From Clostridia bacterium (GTDB taxonomy: Bacteria; Bacillota; Clostridia; Oscillospirales; CAG-272): a stretch of DNA of 5,001 bases. A program made the position numbers and the translations under genes. The DNA lies in assembly GCA_017625275.1 (NCBI GenBank), contig JAGALI010000027.1, positions 1 through 5,001 on the forward strand, read 5' to 3'. Shown one piece after another: positions 1 through 5,001 of this stretch. Numbering within the stretch: position 1 is the first letter of the stretch; each line of letters begins with the position of its first letter. The notes beneath the pieces are model-generated. The model saw only the letters and a list, made by a program, of their open reading frames with translations, had not been told where the DNA came from and did not search any database.

Positions 1-125
1 CACTTGAGCTTGCTGACCTTGTTCTTCTTTGTGAGGACGAATTCGGCATTGAATTTGATGAGGATGACATTCACAAATTCATCACTGTTGATGATGTTGT
101 TAAATTCCTTGAGGCAAACGCTTAA
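1..125 (+). CDS. acpP: Acyl carrier protein, C-terminal fragment (5' end outside window)
   Basis: The frame starting at base 3 reads 40 residues to a TAA at 123-125. It begins LELADLVLLCEDEFGIEF and ends in VVKFLEANA. This matches acyl carrier protein from just after the DSL motif: acidic helix II (the recognition helix), the EDEFGIEF turn, then helices III and IV with the typical 'ITV..VVKFLE' ending. Bases 1-2 are 'ca', which fits a TCA serine codon, so the window appears to start within the codon of the serine that receives 4'-phosphopantetheine. In the family, ACP shuttles acyl chains as thioesters in fatty-acid synthesis in the cytosol. The N-terminal half, start and ribosome binding site are not visible. 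A bidirectional terminator follows 26 bp after the stop. A specialised ACP from another pathway is possible, but the sequence looks like the ordinary fatty-acid type. Confidence 0.87.
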   Translation, partial: LELADLVLLCEDEFGIEFDEDDIHKFITVDDVVKFLEANA

Positions 126-151
126 TTACACGACATTAATAACAAATAAAA

Positions 152-180
152 TCCACCCTTATTTGGGTGGACTTTTATTT
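152..180. terminator. Bidirectional rho-independent terminator between acpP and the kinase-like gene
   Basis: A perfect 7-bp stem (TCCACCC at 152-158, GGGTGGA at 165-171) closes a 6-nt loop. It is followed on the + strand by CTTTTATTTTT. On the - strand the stem is followed by TTTTATTTG. It therefore suits both the acp transcript and the convergent gene whose stop codon is at 181-183. Confidence 0.88.
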
Positions 181-804
181 TTATTTAATTAAATTGATGT
201 ATTCCTCTATAATTTTCGCAGCACCCTCAGTACCAATCTTGGTTGTGTCAATCATAAGGTCATAGTTTTCGCTCTTTCCCCATTTTTGAGAGGTATAGTA
301 GTTATAGTAGTTTGCACGCTTCTTGTCAATCTTTGACATAAGGCTCTTTGCCTCGCCCTTCTCTACCTCGTTTACCTTGGCTATTCTCTCTATACGCTTT
401 TCTGGGCTTGCATAGATAAATACTCTAACCAGCTTTGGTGAATTGCGCAGAATAAAGTCAGCACATCTACCAACAAAAACGCATGGATATTTTTTTGCCT
501 CCTCCTCGATTATCTCGGATTGAAGCACAAAGAGCTTATCGTTTATTGGTGTATCGTATGGCATTCCGTGTGAAAATGGCACCATGCCTATTGCACCAAC
601 AGCTATTGAATAAAGAAAGCTTGGTGTCGCCCTCTCGTCAGCGTTCCTTAAAATTTCTGGACTAAGCCCTGATTTTTCGGCTGCAAGGTTAATAAGGCTC
701 TTATCGTGATATACCATTCCTAGCTTTTTTGATAAAATCTCTCCAACCTCGCGCCCACCACTACCACATTGGCGTGCGATTGTTACAATAATGTTTTCAC
801 TCAT
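181..804 (-). CDS. Cytidylate kinase-like family protein (P-loop nucleotide kinase fold)
   Basis: This 207-residue protein resembles the cytidylate kinase-like family (Cytidylate_kin2 type), which is related to CMP kinase, but the true substrate is not established. The N-terminus has the nucleotide-binding strand and loop IVTIARQCGSGGREVG (residues 6-21), in the place of a Walker A motif but without the usual Lys before Ser/Thr. Further family hallmarks are CVFVGRCAD (108-116), the strand VRVFIYAS followed by basic residues (126-137), a lid-like basic segment KIDKKRANYYNYY (158-170), and YDLMIDTTKIG near the end (181-191). No signal peptide or membrane segment is evident, so it is probably cytosolic. 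The ATG at 804 has AAGGAG at 813-818, 8 nt upstream. It is transcribed alone, divergent from the phosphopantetheinyl transferase gene, and ends at the shared terminator. Family assignment is good; enzymatic role is inference. Confidence 0.85.
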   Translation of the reverse strand: MSENIIVTIARQCGSGGREVGEILSKKLGMVYHDKSLINLAAEKSGLSPEILRNADERATPSFLYSIAVGAIGMVPFSHGMPYDTPINDKLFVLQSEIIEEEAKKYPCVFVGRCADFILRNSPKLVRVFIYASPEKRIERIAKVNEVEKGEAKSLMSKIDKKRANYYNYYTSQKWGKSENYDLMIDTTKIGTEGAAKIIEEYINLIK

Positions 805-856
805 AGTCCTGTCTCCTTACTAGGTTTTAAGATGGGATACGCCCTTCTCTATTTAT

Positions 857-885
857 ATTTTATCATTTTCTTTATCAAATTTCAA
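857..885 (-). promoter_or_regulatory. Predicted promoter of the kinase-like gene
   Basis: Read on the - strand: -35 TTGAAA (plus-strand 880-885), a 17-bp spacer, then TGA directly before -10 TAAAAT (plus-strand 857-862), an extended -10. The implied transcript start lies near 850, giving a leader of about 46 nt before the ATG at 804. The hexamers match the sigma-70/SigA consensus at 5/6 each. This is a prediction by eye. Confidence 0.65.
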
Positions 886-893
886 TAAAAAAA

Positions 894-922
894 TTGAATA
901 GCTGGCTATTTTGTGGTAAAAT
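894..922 (+). promoter_or_regulatory. Predicted promoter of the phosphopantetheinyl transferase gene
   Basis: TTGAAT (894-899), a 17-bp spacer, then TGG directly before TAAAAT (917-922) form an extended -10 promoter. A perfect TATAAT immediately follows at 923-928 but has no well-spaced -35. The implied start is near 929, about 26 nt before the ATG. The -35 box is separated by only 8 bp from the -35 of the divergent promoter. Confidence 0.65.
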
Positions 923-954
923 TATAATAGAAATTTGTTGATGGAGGGGGCTAT

Positions 955-1467
955 ATGCTTTTTTACGAGCTTTATGAAATTGAAAATTATAGCTCTCTTT
1001 CTAAAAAAGAGCTTTCAAATGCAGAGCACGAGGCTGGTTATAATATGCTTTTCAGGCTTTTAAAGACGCATTTTGACATTGTGGAGCCTGTGATTTACAG
1101 GAATGAGCACGGGAAGCCTTACATCGAAAATTCGAGCGCTCATTTTAACATATCTCATTCTAATGGCTTGGTTGCCTGCGCTATTTCCGATGAGCCTGTT
1201 GGTGTCGACCTTGAGCGTATCGTGCCTATACCTTACGAGAAAATGCATGCGCTTGCAAAAAGATATTTTACCCCTAACGAATACGATTTCTTCAAAGCGC
1301 GTGGGGACGAGCGTGCATTTTATTATGTGTGGACAAGAAAGGAAGCGCTTTCTAAATTCAGGGGAGATGCCCTTGCCCTTTCCCTCTCGCAAGACACAAT
1401 GGAGCTTTTGAGTATTCAAACAACAATTACAGATGATTATGTTTTTAGCATAGCAACAAATATTTGA
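955..1467 (+). CDS. 4'-phosphopantetheinyl transferase, Sfp-type, compact
   Basis: This 170-residue protein belongs to the 4'-phosphopantetheinyl transferase superfamily. The family transfers phosphopantetheine from coenzyme A to a serine on carrier proteins, turning apo-ACP into holo-ACP. The ordered motifs are visible: GKPYI (53-57), HFNISHS (63-69), GVDLERI (83-89) with Asp85 and Glu87 as expected Mg2+ ligands, and WTRKEALSK (126-134) with Glu130 and Lys134. The motif order and the N-terminal lead fit the Sfp/AcpT group rather than AcpS, which begins almost directly with the GxD motif. Only 36 residues follow the last motif, so it is shorter than Sfp itself (about 224 residues). The ATG has GGAGG at 943-947, 7 nt upstream. 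It may serve the ACP encoded at 1-125, which would be inference from proximity. No terminator is visible before fba, so some read-through is possible. Confidence 0.9.
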   Translation: MLFYELYEIENYSSLSKKELSNAEHEAGYNMLFRLLKTHFDIVEPVIYRNEHGKPYIENSSAHFNISHSNGLVACAISDEPVGVDLERIVPIPYEKMHALAKRYFTPNEYDFFKARGDERAFYYVWTRKEALSKFRGDALALSLSQDTMELLSIQTTITDDYVFSIATNI

Positions 1468-1474
1468 AAAACTA

Positions 1475-1503
1475 TTGATTTTTTTATATATGTGTGTTAA
1501 AAT
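1475..1503 (+). promoter_or_regulatory. Predicted promoter of fba
   Basis: TTGATT (1475-1480), a 17-bp spacer of mostly T and A, and TGT directly before TAAAAT (1498-1503) give an extended -10 promoter. It lies wholly in the 76-bp gap after the phosphopantetheinyl transferase stop. The implied start is near 1510, a leader of about 34 nt. This supports fba having its own transcription unit. Confidence 0.65.
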
Positions 1504-1543
1504 TAATGGCGAAAAAATTTTTATATTATAAGGAGTTAATAAT

Positions 1544-2407
1544 ATGTTAGTTTCAGCAAAAGAAATGCTTGAAAAAGCAAAAGCAGGCAAATATGCAGTA
1601 GGTCAATTCAATATCAACAACCTTGAGTGGACTAAGGCTATCCTGCTCACAGCACAAGAGCTTAATTCTCCAGTTATTCTTGGTGTTTCCGAGGGTGCTG
1701 GTAAGTACATGTGTGGCTACGAGACAATCGTTGGCATGGTTAAGGGTATGATTAAGTGCTTGAACATCACTGTTCCAGTTGCTCTCCAACTCGACCACGG
1801 CTCATACGAGGGCGCTAAGGCTTGTATCAACGCAGGCTTCTCATCTGTTATGTTCGACGGCTCACACTATCCTATCGAGGAAAACATCGCTAAGACAAGA
1901 GAGCTTGTAAACGCTTGTAATGTTCTTGGTATCTCTCTCGAGGCAGAGGTTGGCTCTATCGGTGGTGAAGAGGACGGCGTTGTTGGTGCTGGTGAGTGTG
2001 CAGACCCAGACGAGTGCAAGATGATTGCAGACCTCGGCGTAACTATGCTCGCTGCTGGTATTGGTAATATTCATGGTAAGTATCCTGCTAACTGGGCTGG
2101 TCTTAACTTTGATGTTCTCGGTGCAATCAGTGAAAAGGTTGGCGTTATGCCTCTCGTTCTTCACGGTGGTACAGGTATTCCTGAGGATATGATTAAGAAG
2201 GCTATCTCTCTTGGCGTTTCAAAGATTAATGTAAACACTGAGTGTCAGCTCTCCTTCGCGGCTGCTACAAGAGCTTATGTAGAGGCTGGTAAGGACCTTC
2301 AGGGCAAGGGCTTTGACCCAAGAAAACTTCTCGCTCCTGGCTTTGAGGCTATTAAGGCTACTGTTAAGGAAAAGATGGAGCTCTTTGGCTCTGTTAACAA
2401 GGCTTAA
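1544..2407 (+). CDS. fba: Fructose-bisphosphate aldolase, class II (zinc-dependent)
   Basis: This 287-residue protein has the full class II aldolase pattern. In glycolysis it cleaves fructose 1,6-bisphosphate to dihydroxyacetone phosphate and glyceraldehyde 3-phosphate, and it runs in reverse in gluconeogenesis. Visible landmarks are AVGQFNINNLEW (18-29), LQLDHG (81-86) with catalytic Asp84 and zinc ligand His85, FDGSHYP (104-110), LEAEVGSIGGEEDGV (132-146), NIHGKY (175-180) with His177, LVLHGGTG (204-211) with His207, and KINVNTE (227-233), which binds phosphate and substrate. Length fits the Gram-positive class IIB group (about 285 residues). The ATG follows AAGGAG at 1530-1535 with 8 nt spacing. 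It has its own predicted promoter and a strong terminator 24 bp after the stop. Tagatose- or ketose-bisphosphate aldolases share this fold, but full aldolase motifs and the isolated context favour the glycolytic enzyme. Lysine codons switch from AAA to AAG after codon 16. Confidence 0.95.
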   Translation: MLVSAKEMLEKAKAGKYAVGQFNINNLEWTKAILLTAQELNSPVILGVSEGAGKYMCGYETIVGMVKGMIKCLNITVPVALQLDHGSYEGAKACINAGFSSVMFDGSHYPIEENIAKTRELVNACNVLGISLEAEVGSIGGEEDGVVGAGECADPDECKMIADLGVTMLAAGIGNIHGKYPANWAGLNFDVLGAISEKVGVMPLVLHGGTGIPEDMIKKAISLGVSKINVNTECQLSFAAATRAYVEAGKDLQGKGFDPRKLLAPGFEAIKATVKEKMELFGSVNKA

Positions 2408-2425
2408 TCGGTTAACATTCAAAAT

Positions 2426-2456
2426 AAAAACGGACGAGGTCTCGTCCGTTTTTTCT
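2426..2456. terminator. Rho-independent terminator of fba
   Basis: An 8-base inverted repeat (CGGACGAG at 2431-2438, CTCGTCCG at 2441-2448) is flanked by AAAAA on the left and TTTTTT on the right. The innermost pairs probably open to form the loop. The T tract at 2449-2454 serves fba. The A tract at 2421-2430 would give a U tract on the - strand as well, so it may act as a backup stop for leftward transcripts. Confidence 0.9.
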
Positions 2457-2464
2457 TGAGATAT

Positions 2465-2493
2465 AAAAAAGGACTGCAGTCGCAGTCCTTTTT
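2465..2493. terminator. Rho-independent terminator of the groESL-DUF1292 operon, probably bidirectional
   Basis: A 7-bp stem (GGACTGC at 2471-2477, GCAGTCC at 2482-2488) with a 4-nt loop AGTC is flanked by six A residues at 2465-2470 and five T residues at 2489-2493. On the - strand it follows the DUF1292 stop (2496-2498) by two bases and has a U tract. It could also back up the fba terminator. Confidence 0.9.
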
Positions 2494-2495
2494 AT

Positions 2496-2825
2496 TTATT
2501 CCTCAAATAGCTTGTAGTATTCCTCAAAAATGATTTCGGCAATTTCGATGTCTTCCTCAACCTCGATGCCGTCCTCACCATCAATTGCTTCCTCGTATAT
2601 TCTAAATACGATTGCCTCATCCTCTCCAACGCCTTCAACCTCATCAACAGGCTTTAAAATACAATAAAGTCTCGTCTCAAGGCTTTGACCATTTTCGTCC
2701 TTCATGGTGTAAGGAATTATTGCTATCTGCTCAAATTCAACCTCGTTATCATTTTCGTCATAGAGAAAAATATTGTCAACATTGTCTTCATCGAGCAATT
2801 TTGAAACCAAGCTCATTTCTTCCAT
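2496..2825 (-). CDS. DUF1292 family acidic protein (YrzB-like)
   Basis: This 109-residue protein matches the DUF1292 family, whose function is unknown. The pattern is a beta strand with acidic turn and NEVEFEQI (27-34), then a central strand LYCILKPVDE (53-62), then AIVFRIYEE (71-79), and a C-terminal helix ending FEEYYKLFEE. By direct count 36 of 109 residues are Asp or Glu and only 6 are Lys or Arg, so it is strongly negative. No signal peptide or membrane segment is seen. The ATG at 2825 has GAGG at 2835-2838, 9 nt upstream; a second Met at residue 4 is less well placed. It starts 18 bp after the groEL stop with no terminator between, so it is probably the last gene of the groES-groEL operon. 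In Bacillus subtilis the homologue yrzB lies near alaS and yrrK, so this location is different. A role with the chaperonin is only suggested by position. Confidence 0.85.
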   Translation of the reverse strand: MEEMSLVSKLLDEDNVDNIFLYDENDNEVEFEQIAIIPYTMKDENGQSLETRLYCILKPVDEVEGVGEDEAIVFRIYEEAIDGEDGIEVEEDIEIAEIIFEEYYKLFEE

Positions 2826-2843
2826 TTTTATAATCCTCTTTTA

Positions 2844-4466
2844 TTAATACATTCCGCCCATTGGTGGCTGTGCAGGTGCTGGATTCTCTTCCTTCTTATC
2901 TGCTACAACTGCTTCTGTTGTTAAAACTGTTGACGCCACGCTTGCAGCATTTTGAAGCGCGCTTCTTGTCACCTTTGTTGGGTCAACAATTCCTGCCTCC
3001 ATCATATCACAATAGATTTCGTTATAAGCATCAAAGCCGTATCCAACCTTGCCACTGTTCTTAACCTTATCTACGATAACTGCGCCATCAAAGCCTGCGT
3101 TTGTTGCGATTTGACGAAGTGGCTCCTCAAGTGCCCTTACTACTATTCTAACGCCTGTTGCCTCATCACCCTCTACGGTGTCGGTGAGTGCTGAAACCTT
3201 ATCAATGATATTGATATATGCTGTTCCACCACCTGCAACAATACCCTCCTCAACGGCAGCGCGAGTTGCATTGAGCGCGTCCTCTATACGAAGCTTCTTT
3301 TCCTTCATTTCTGTTTCAGTAGCTGCGCCCACCTTAATTACAGCAACACCACCTGAAAGCTTTGCAAGTCTTTCCTGAAGCTTTTCTCTATCAAATTCGC
3401 TTTCGGTTACCTCAATTGCGCTCTTGATTTGTGAAATTCTAGCCTTGATAGCCTCGCTTTGTCCGTAGCCACCAACAATTGTGGTATTTTCCTTATTTAC
3501 AATTACCTGTCTTGCTCTACCAAGAAGTGCAAGGCTTGTGTCCTTTAGCTCATAGCCAAGCTCCTCTGTGATAACCTCGCCACCTGTAAGGGTTGCAATA
3601 TCGCGAAGCATTTCCTTGCGTCTATCTCCAAAGCCAGGCGCCTTAACTGCAACAACTGTAAAGGTTCCTCTTAGCTTATTGAGCACGAGAGTAGTAAGTG
3701 CCTCTCCCTCAATATCCTCTGCAACAATAAGAAGCTTTCTGCCACTTTGAACGATTTGCTCAAGAAGTGGTAAAAGGTCCTGAATGTTGCTGATTTTCTT
3801 ATCTGTGATAAGAATCAAGGCATCGTCCAAAACAGCCTCCATCTTATCCATATCGGTTGCCATATATGCGCTGAGGTAGCCTCTGTCAAATTGCATACCC
3901 TCAACAACCTCACAATAGGTTTCGGTGGTCTTTGATTCCTCAACAGTTATAACGCCATCTGAGGTTACCTTTTCCATAGCGTCAGAGATAAGCTGACCAA
4001 TTGAGCTGTCCCCTGCTGAAACAGTTCCTACTCTTGTGATATCCTCCTTGCCGTTTACCTTCTTTGAGTTTGCCTTAAGCGCTTCAACTGCAACATCTAC
4101 TGCCTTTGCAATTCCCTTACGGATTACAATTGGGTTTGCACCTGCAGTTACATTCTTCATTCCCTCTCTTATAAAGGCTTGGGTAAGTAATGTTGCTGTT
4201 GTTGTACCATCACCTGCTGCATCGTTTGTCTTTGATGCAACCTCACGCACAAGCTGTGCACCCATGTTCTCGCATACATCCTCAAGCTCAATTTCCTTCG
4301 CGATGGTCACGCCATCGTTTGTGATAAGTGGTGAGCCGTATTTTCTGTCAAGAACCACATTTCTACCCTTTGGGCCAAGTGTGATTTTTACTGTATCAGC
4401 AAGCTTATCAACACCTCTTAAAAGTGCGTTTCTTGCATCAATTCCATAAAGTATTTCCTTTGCCAT
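2844..4466 (-). CDS. groEL: Chaperonin GroEL (60 kDa, HSP60)
   Basis: This 540-residue protein is a complete group I chaperonin, which forms double seven-membered rings in the cytosol and folds proteins inside a GroES-capped chamber using ATP. Landmarks are LGPKGRNVVL (30-39), the ATP-binding NDAAGDGTTTAT (81-92) with Asp86 equivalent to E. coli Asp87, the apical domain KAPGFGDRRKEML (275-287), IEDALNATRAAVEEGIVAGGG (394-414) with Asp396 equivalent to the catalytic Asp398 and containing the cpn60 signature, and a C-terminal tail ending PPMGGMY, the Gly/Met-rich tail type. Length is standard (about 540-548). The ATG at 4466 has AAGGAG at 4473-4478, 6 nt upstream, and this site overlaps the groES stop codon (10-bp gap), suggesting coupled translation. 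Nothing looks truncated or unusual. Confidence 0.98.
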   Translation of the reverse strand: MAKEILYGIDARNALLRGVDKLADTVKITLGPKGRNVVLDRKYGSPLITNDGVTIAKEIELEDVCENMGAQLVREVASKTNDAAGDGTTTATLLTQAFIREGMKNVTAGANPIVIRKGIAKAVDVAVEALKANSKKVNGKEDITRVGTVSAGDSSIGQLISDAMEKVTSDGVITVEESKTTETYCEVVEGMQFDRGYLSAYMATDMDKMEAVLDDALILITDKKISNIQDLLPLLEQIVQSGRKLLIVAEDIEGEALTTLVLNKLRGTFTVVAVKAPGFGDRRKEMLRDIATLTGGEVITEELGYELKDTSLALLGRARQVIVNKENTTIVGGYGQSEAIKARISQIKSAIEVTESEFDREKLQERLAKLSGGVAVIKVGAATETEMKEKKLRIEDALNATRAAVEEGIVAGGGTAYINIIDKVSALTDTVEGDEATGVRIVVRALEEPLRQIATNAGFDGAVIVDKVKNSGKVGYGFDAYNEIYCDMMEAGIVDPTKVTRSALQNAASVASTVLTTEAVVADKKEENPAPAQPPMGGMY

Positions 4467-4476
4467 AGTCTACTCC

Positions 4477-4761
4477 TTATTCTACGATTGCAAGGATATC
4501 GTCTTCCTTAACAATAATGTATTCACATCCGTCGAGCTTTACCTCTGTTCCGGAATATTTGCTGATTATTACCTTGTCGCCTACCTTAACGGTCATTGGT
4601 ACGAGCTTACCATCTACAACCGCGCCTGCGCCAACTGCGATAACCTCTGCTGTTTGTGGCTTTTCCTTAGCTGCTCCTGTAAGGATAATTCCACCCTTGG
4701 TTGTCTCCTCTGCCTCGAGGTTTTTGAGAACCACTCTGTTTGATAAAGGCTTAATTGCCAT
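4477..4761 (-). CDS. groES: Co-chaperonin GroES (10 kDa)
   Basis: The 94-residue product starts MAIKPLSNRVVLK and ends EDDILAIVE. It caps the GroEL ring. Family landmarks are IKPLSNRVVLK (3-13), the mobile loop EETTKGGIILTGAAKEKP (18-35) with the hydrophobic GGIIL contact for GroEL, GKLVPMTVKVGDKVIISKYSG (51-71), and VKEDDILAIVE. Length is typical (94-97). I chose the ATG at 4761 because GGAGG lies at 4770-4774, 8 nt upstream, and the protein then aligns at its first residue. A longer frame to a TTG at 4815 would add 18 residues that are not GroES-like and would begin inside the predicted -35 box. First gene of the groES-groEL-DUF1292 operon. Confidence 0.97.
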   Translation of the reverse strand: MAIKPLSNRVVLKNLEAEETTKGGIILTGAAKEKPQTAEVIAVGAGAVVDGKLVPMTVKVGDKVIISKYSGTEVKLDGCEYIIVKEDDILAIVE

Positions 4762-4787
4762 TTCAGATACCTCCCTAGTAATACTAA

Positions 4788-4828
4788 AATATATAAAACA
4801 TTTTATAACCGTCAATTAAGAAAATCAA
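4788..4828 (-). promoter_or_regulatory. Predicted groES operon promoter region (two overlapping candidates)
   Basis: Read on the - strand there are two SigA-like possibilities. The first is TTGACG (plus 4810-4815), 16 bp, TATATT (plus 4788-4793), with each hexamer 5/6 to consensus and a leader near 20 nt. The second is TTGATT (plus 4823-4828), 17 bp, TAAAAT (plus 4800-4805), leader near 32 nt. An inverted repeat TAAAAT-N9-ATTTTA (4785-4805) spans the first -10. I see no CIRCE operator and no CtsR-type GGTCAAA repeat here, so heat-shock control is not evident from known sites. Confidence 0.6.
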
Positions 4829-4829
4829 G

Positions 4830-4843
4830 TAATATTAATATTA
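4830..4843. repeat. 14-bp perfect palindrome upstream of groES
   Basis: TAATATTAATATTA is a perfect palindrome just upstream of the distal groES -35. A related shorter palindrome TATTAATA lies at 4864-4871. They could be operator half-sites or simply follow from the very high A+T content here; I cannot decide from one sequence. Confidence 0.3.
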
Positions 4844-4885
4844 TTCACAAATAAATTAAATATTATTAATATGTAGTTCATATTT

Positions 4886-4931
4886 AGACTCGTAAAATGC
4901 CGTTGCGAAGCTGAATTTTAGCATTAAGTCT
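4886..4931 (+). other. Possible RNA hairpin in the 5' region of the gene starting at 4968
   Basis: AGACT (4886-4890) can pair with AGTCT (4927-4931) and AATGC (4896-4900) with GCATT (4921-4925), separated by an asymmetric internal loop. A small alternative hairpin GCTGA/TTAGC (4910-4914 with 4918-4922) would compete with the inner stem. The stretch is more GC-rich than its surroundings. I do not recognise it as a known riboswitch, and no clear promoter was found upstream of it. Confidence 0.25.
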
Positions 4932-4967
4932 TCACATTTAGAATATATTTTGCTTGGTGGTGATTTT

Positions 4968-5001
4968 ATGCTTGAACAAATAAATTTTGTGCTTTGTGGG
5001 G
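4968..5001 (+). CDS. Start of an unidentified CDS (3' end outside window)
   Basis: An ATG at 4968 opens a frame reading MLEQINFVLCG to the window edge. GGTGGTGAT at 4956-4964 matches the anti-Shine-Dalgarno complement GGAGGTGAT at 8 of 9 positions and sits about 7 nt upstream, which supports a real start. It is divergent from groES. Only 11 residues are visible. The start resembles the N-termini of some sodium:alanine (AGCS) symporters that begin with 'MLE.IN', but this is a weak guess and should not be used as an annotation. Confidence 0.5.
   Translation, partial: MLEQINFVLCG

Noticed and set aside
4..192. Open frame of 62 codons on the + strand
   Set aside because: It is out of frame with the ACP C-terminus, which is clearly recognisable, and it reads through the terminator hairpin.
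1060..1590. Open frame of 176 codons on the - strand
   Set aside because: It lies antisense to the phosphopantetheinyl transferase gene and the fba promoter, has no recognisable domain, and both sense genes are well supported.
2393..2416. Repeated GTTAAC at 2393-2398 and 2411-2416
   Set aside because: A 6-bp palindrome repeated once in AT-rich DNA is expected by chance, and the first copy is coding.
4036..4449. Open frame of 137 codons on the + strand
   Set aside because: It is the complement of groEL, with a low-complexity Ser/Ala/Phe-rich composition typical of a shadow frame.
4762..4815. Longer GroES start at a TTG (18 extra residues)
   Set aside because: The extension is not GroES-like and its TTG is part of the predicted -35 box. 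The ATG at 4761 has a well-spaced GGAGG and matches the family start.
4919..4946. Possible degenerate CIRCE operator starting TTAGCATTA
   Set aside because: The right arm would need to be TAATGCTAA at N9 spacing, but the sequence there is ATTTAGAAT.

Overview
This AT-rich window looks like chromosomal core-genome DNA from a low-GC Gram-positive bacterium (Bacillota, most likely class Clostridia). The evidence is strong AGGAGG-type ribosome binding sites before nearly every gene, TTGA/TAAAAT promoters, U-tailed hairpin terminators, a Gram-positive class II fructose-bisphosphate aldolase, and a DUF1292 protein typical of Firmicutes. I cannot name a genus. I see no mobile elements, CRISPR array, tRNA or rRNA.

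Layout. Bases 1-125 are the C-terminal half of an acyl carrier protein gene (+), cut by the window edge right at the codon expected to carry the phosphopantetheine serine. A bidirectional terminator (152-180) separates it from a convergent cytidylate-kinase-like gene (181-804, -). That gene diverges from a compact Sfp-type phosphopantetheinyl transferase (955-1467, +); two back-to-back promoters fill the 150-bp gap. The class II aldolase gene fba (1544-2407, +) follows with its own promoter. Two hairpin terminators (2431-2493) separate fba from a leftward operon read as groES (4761-4477), groEL (4466-2844), then a DUF1292 gene (2825-2496), with gaps of only 10 and 18 bp. Upstream of groES is an AT-rich divergent intergenic region with palindromes but no CIRCE operator. 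A new rightward gene starts at 4968 and runs off the window.

How the genes fit together. The phosphopantetheinyl transferase could activate the acyl carrier protein encoded about 0.8 kb upstream. GroES and GroEL form the chaperonin, and a very acidic DUF1292 protein appears to be co-transcribed with them. Aldolase is a glycolytic housekeeping enzyme with its own transcription unit. Most of the window is conventional, and I see no clear case for an undescribed multi-gene system. The points most worth a second look are the DUF1292 gene in the groESL operon, the P-loop lysine missing from the kinase-like protein, the absence of CIRCE, and the shared extended -10 promoter form.
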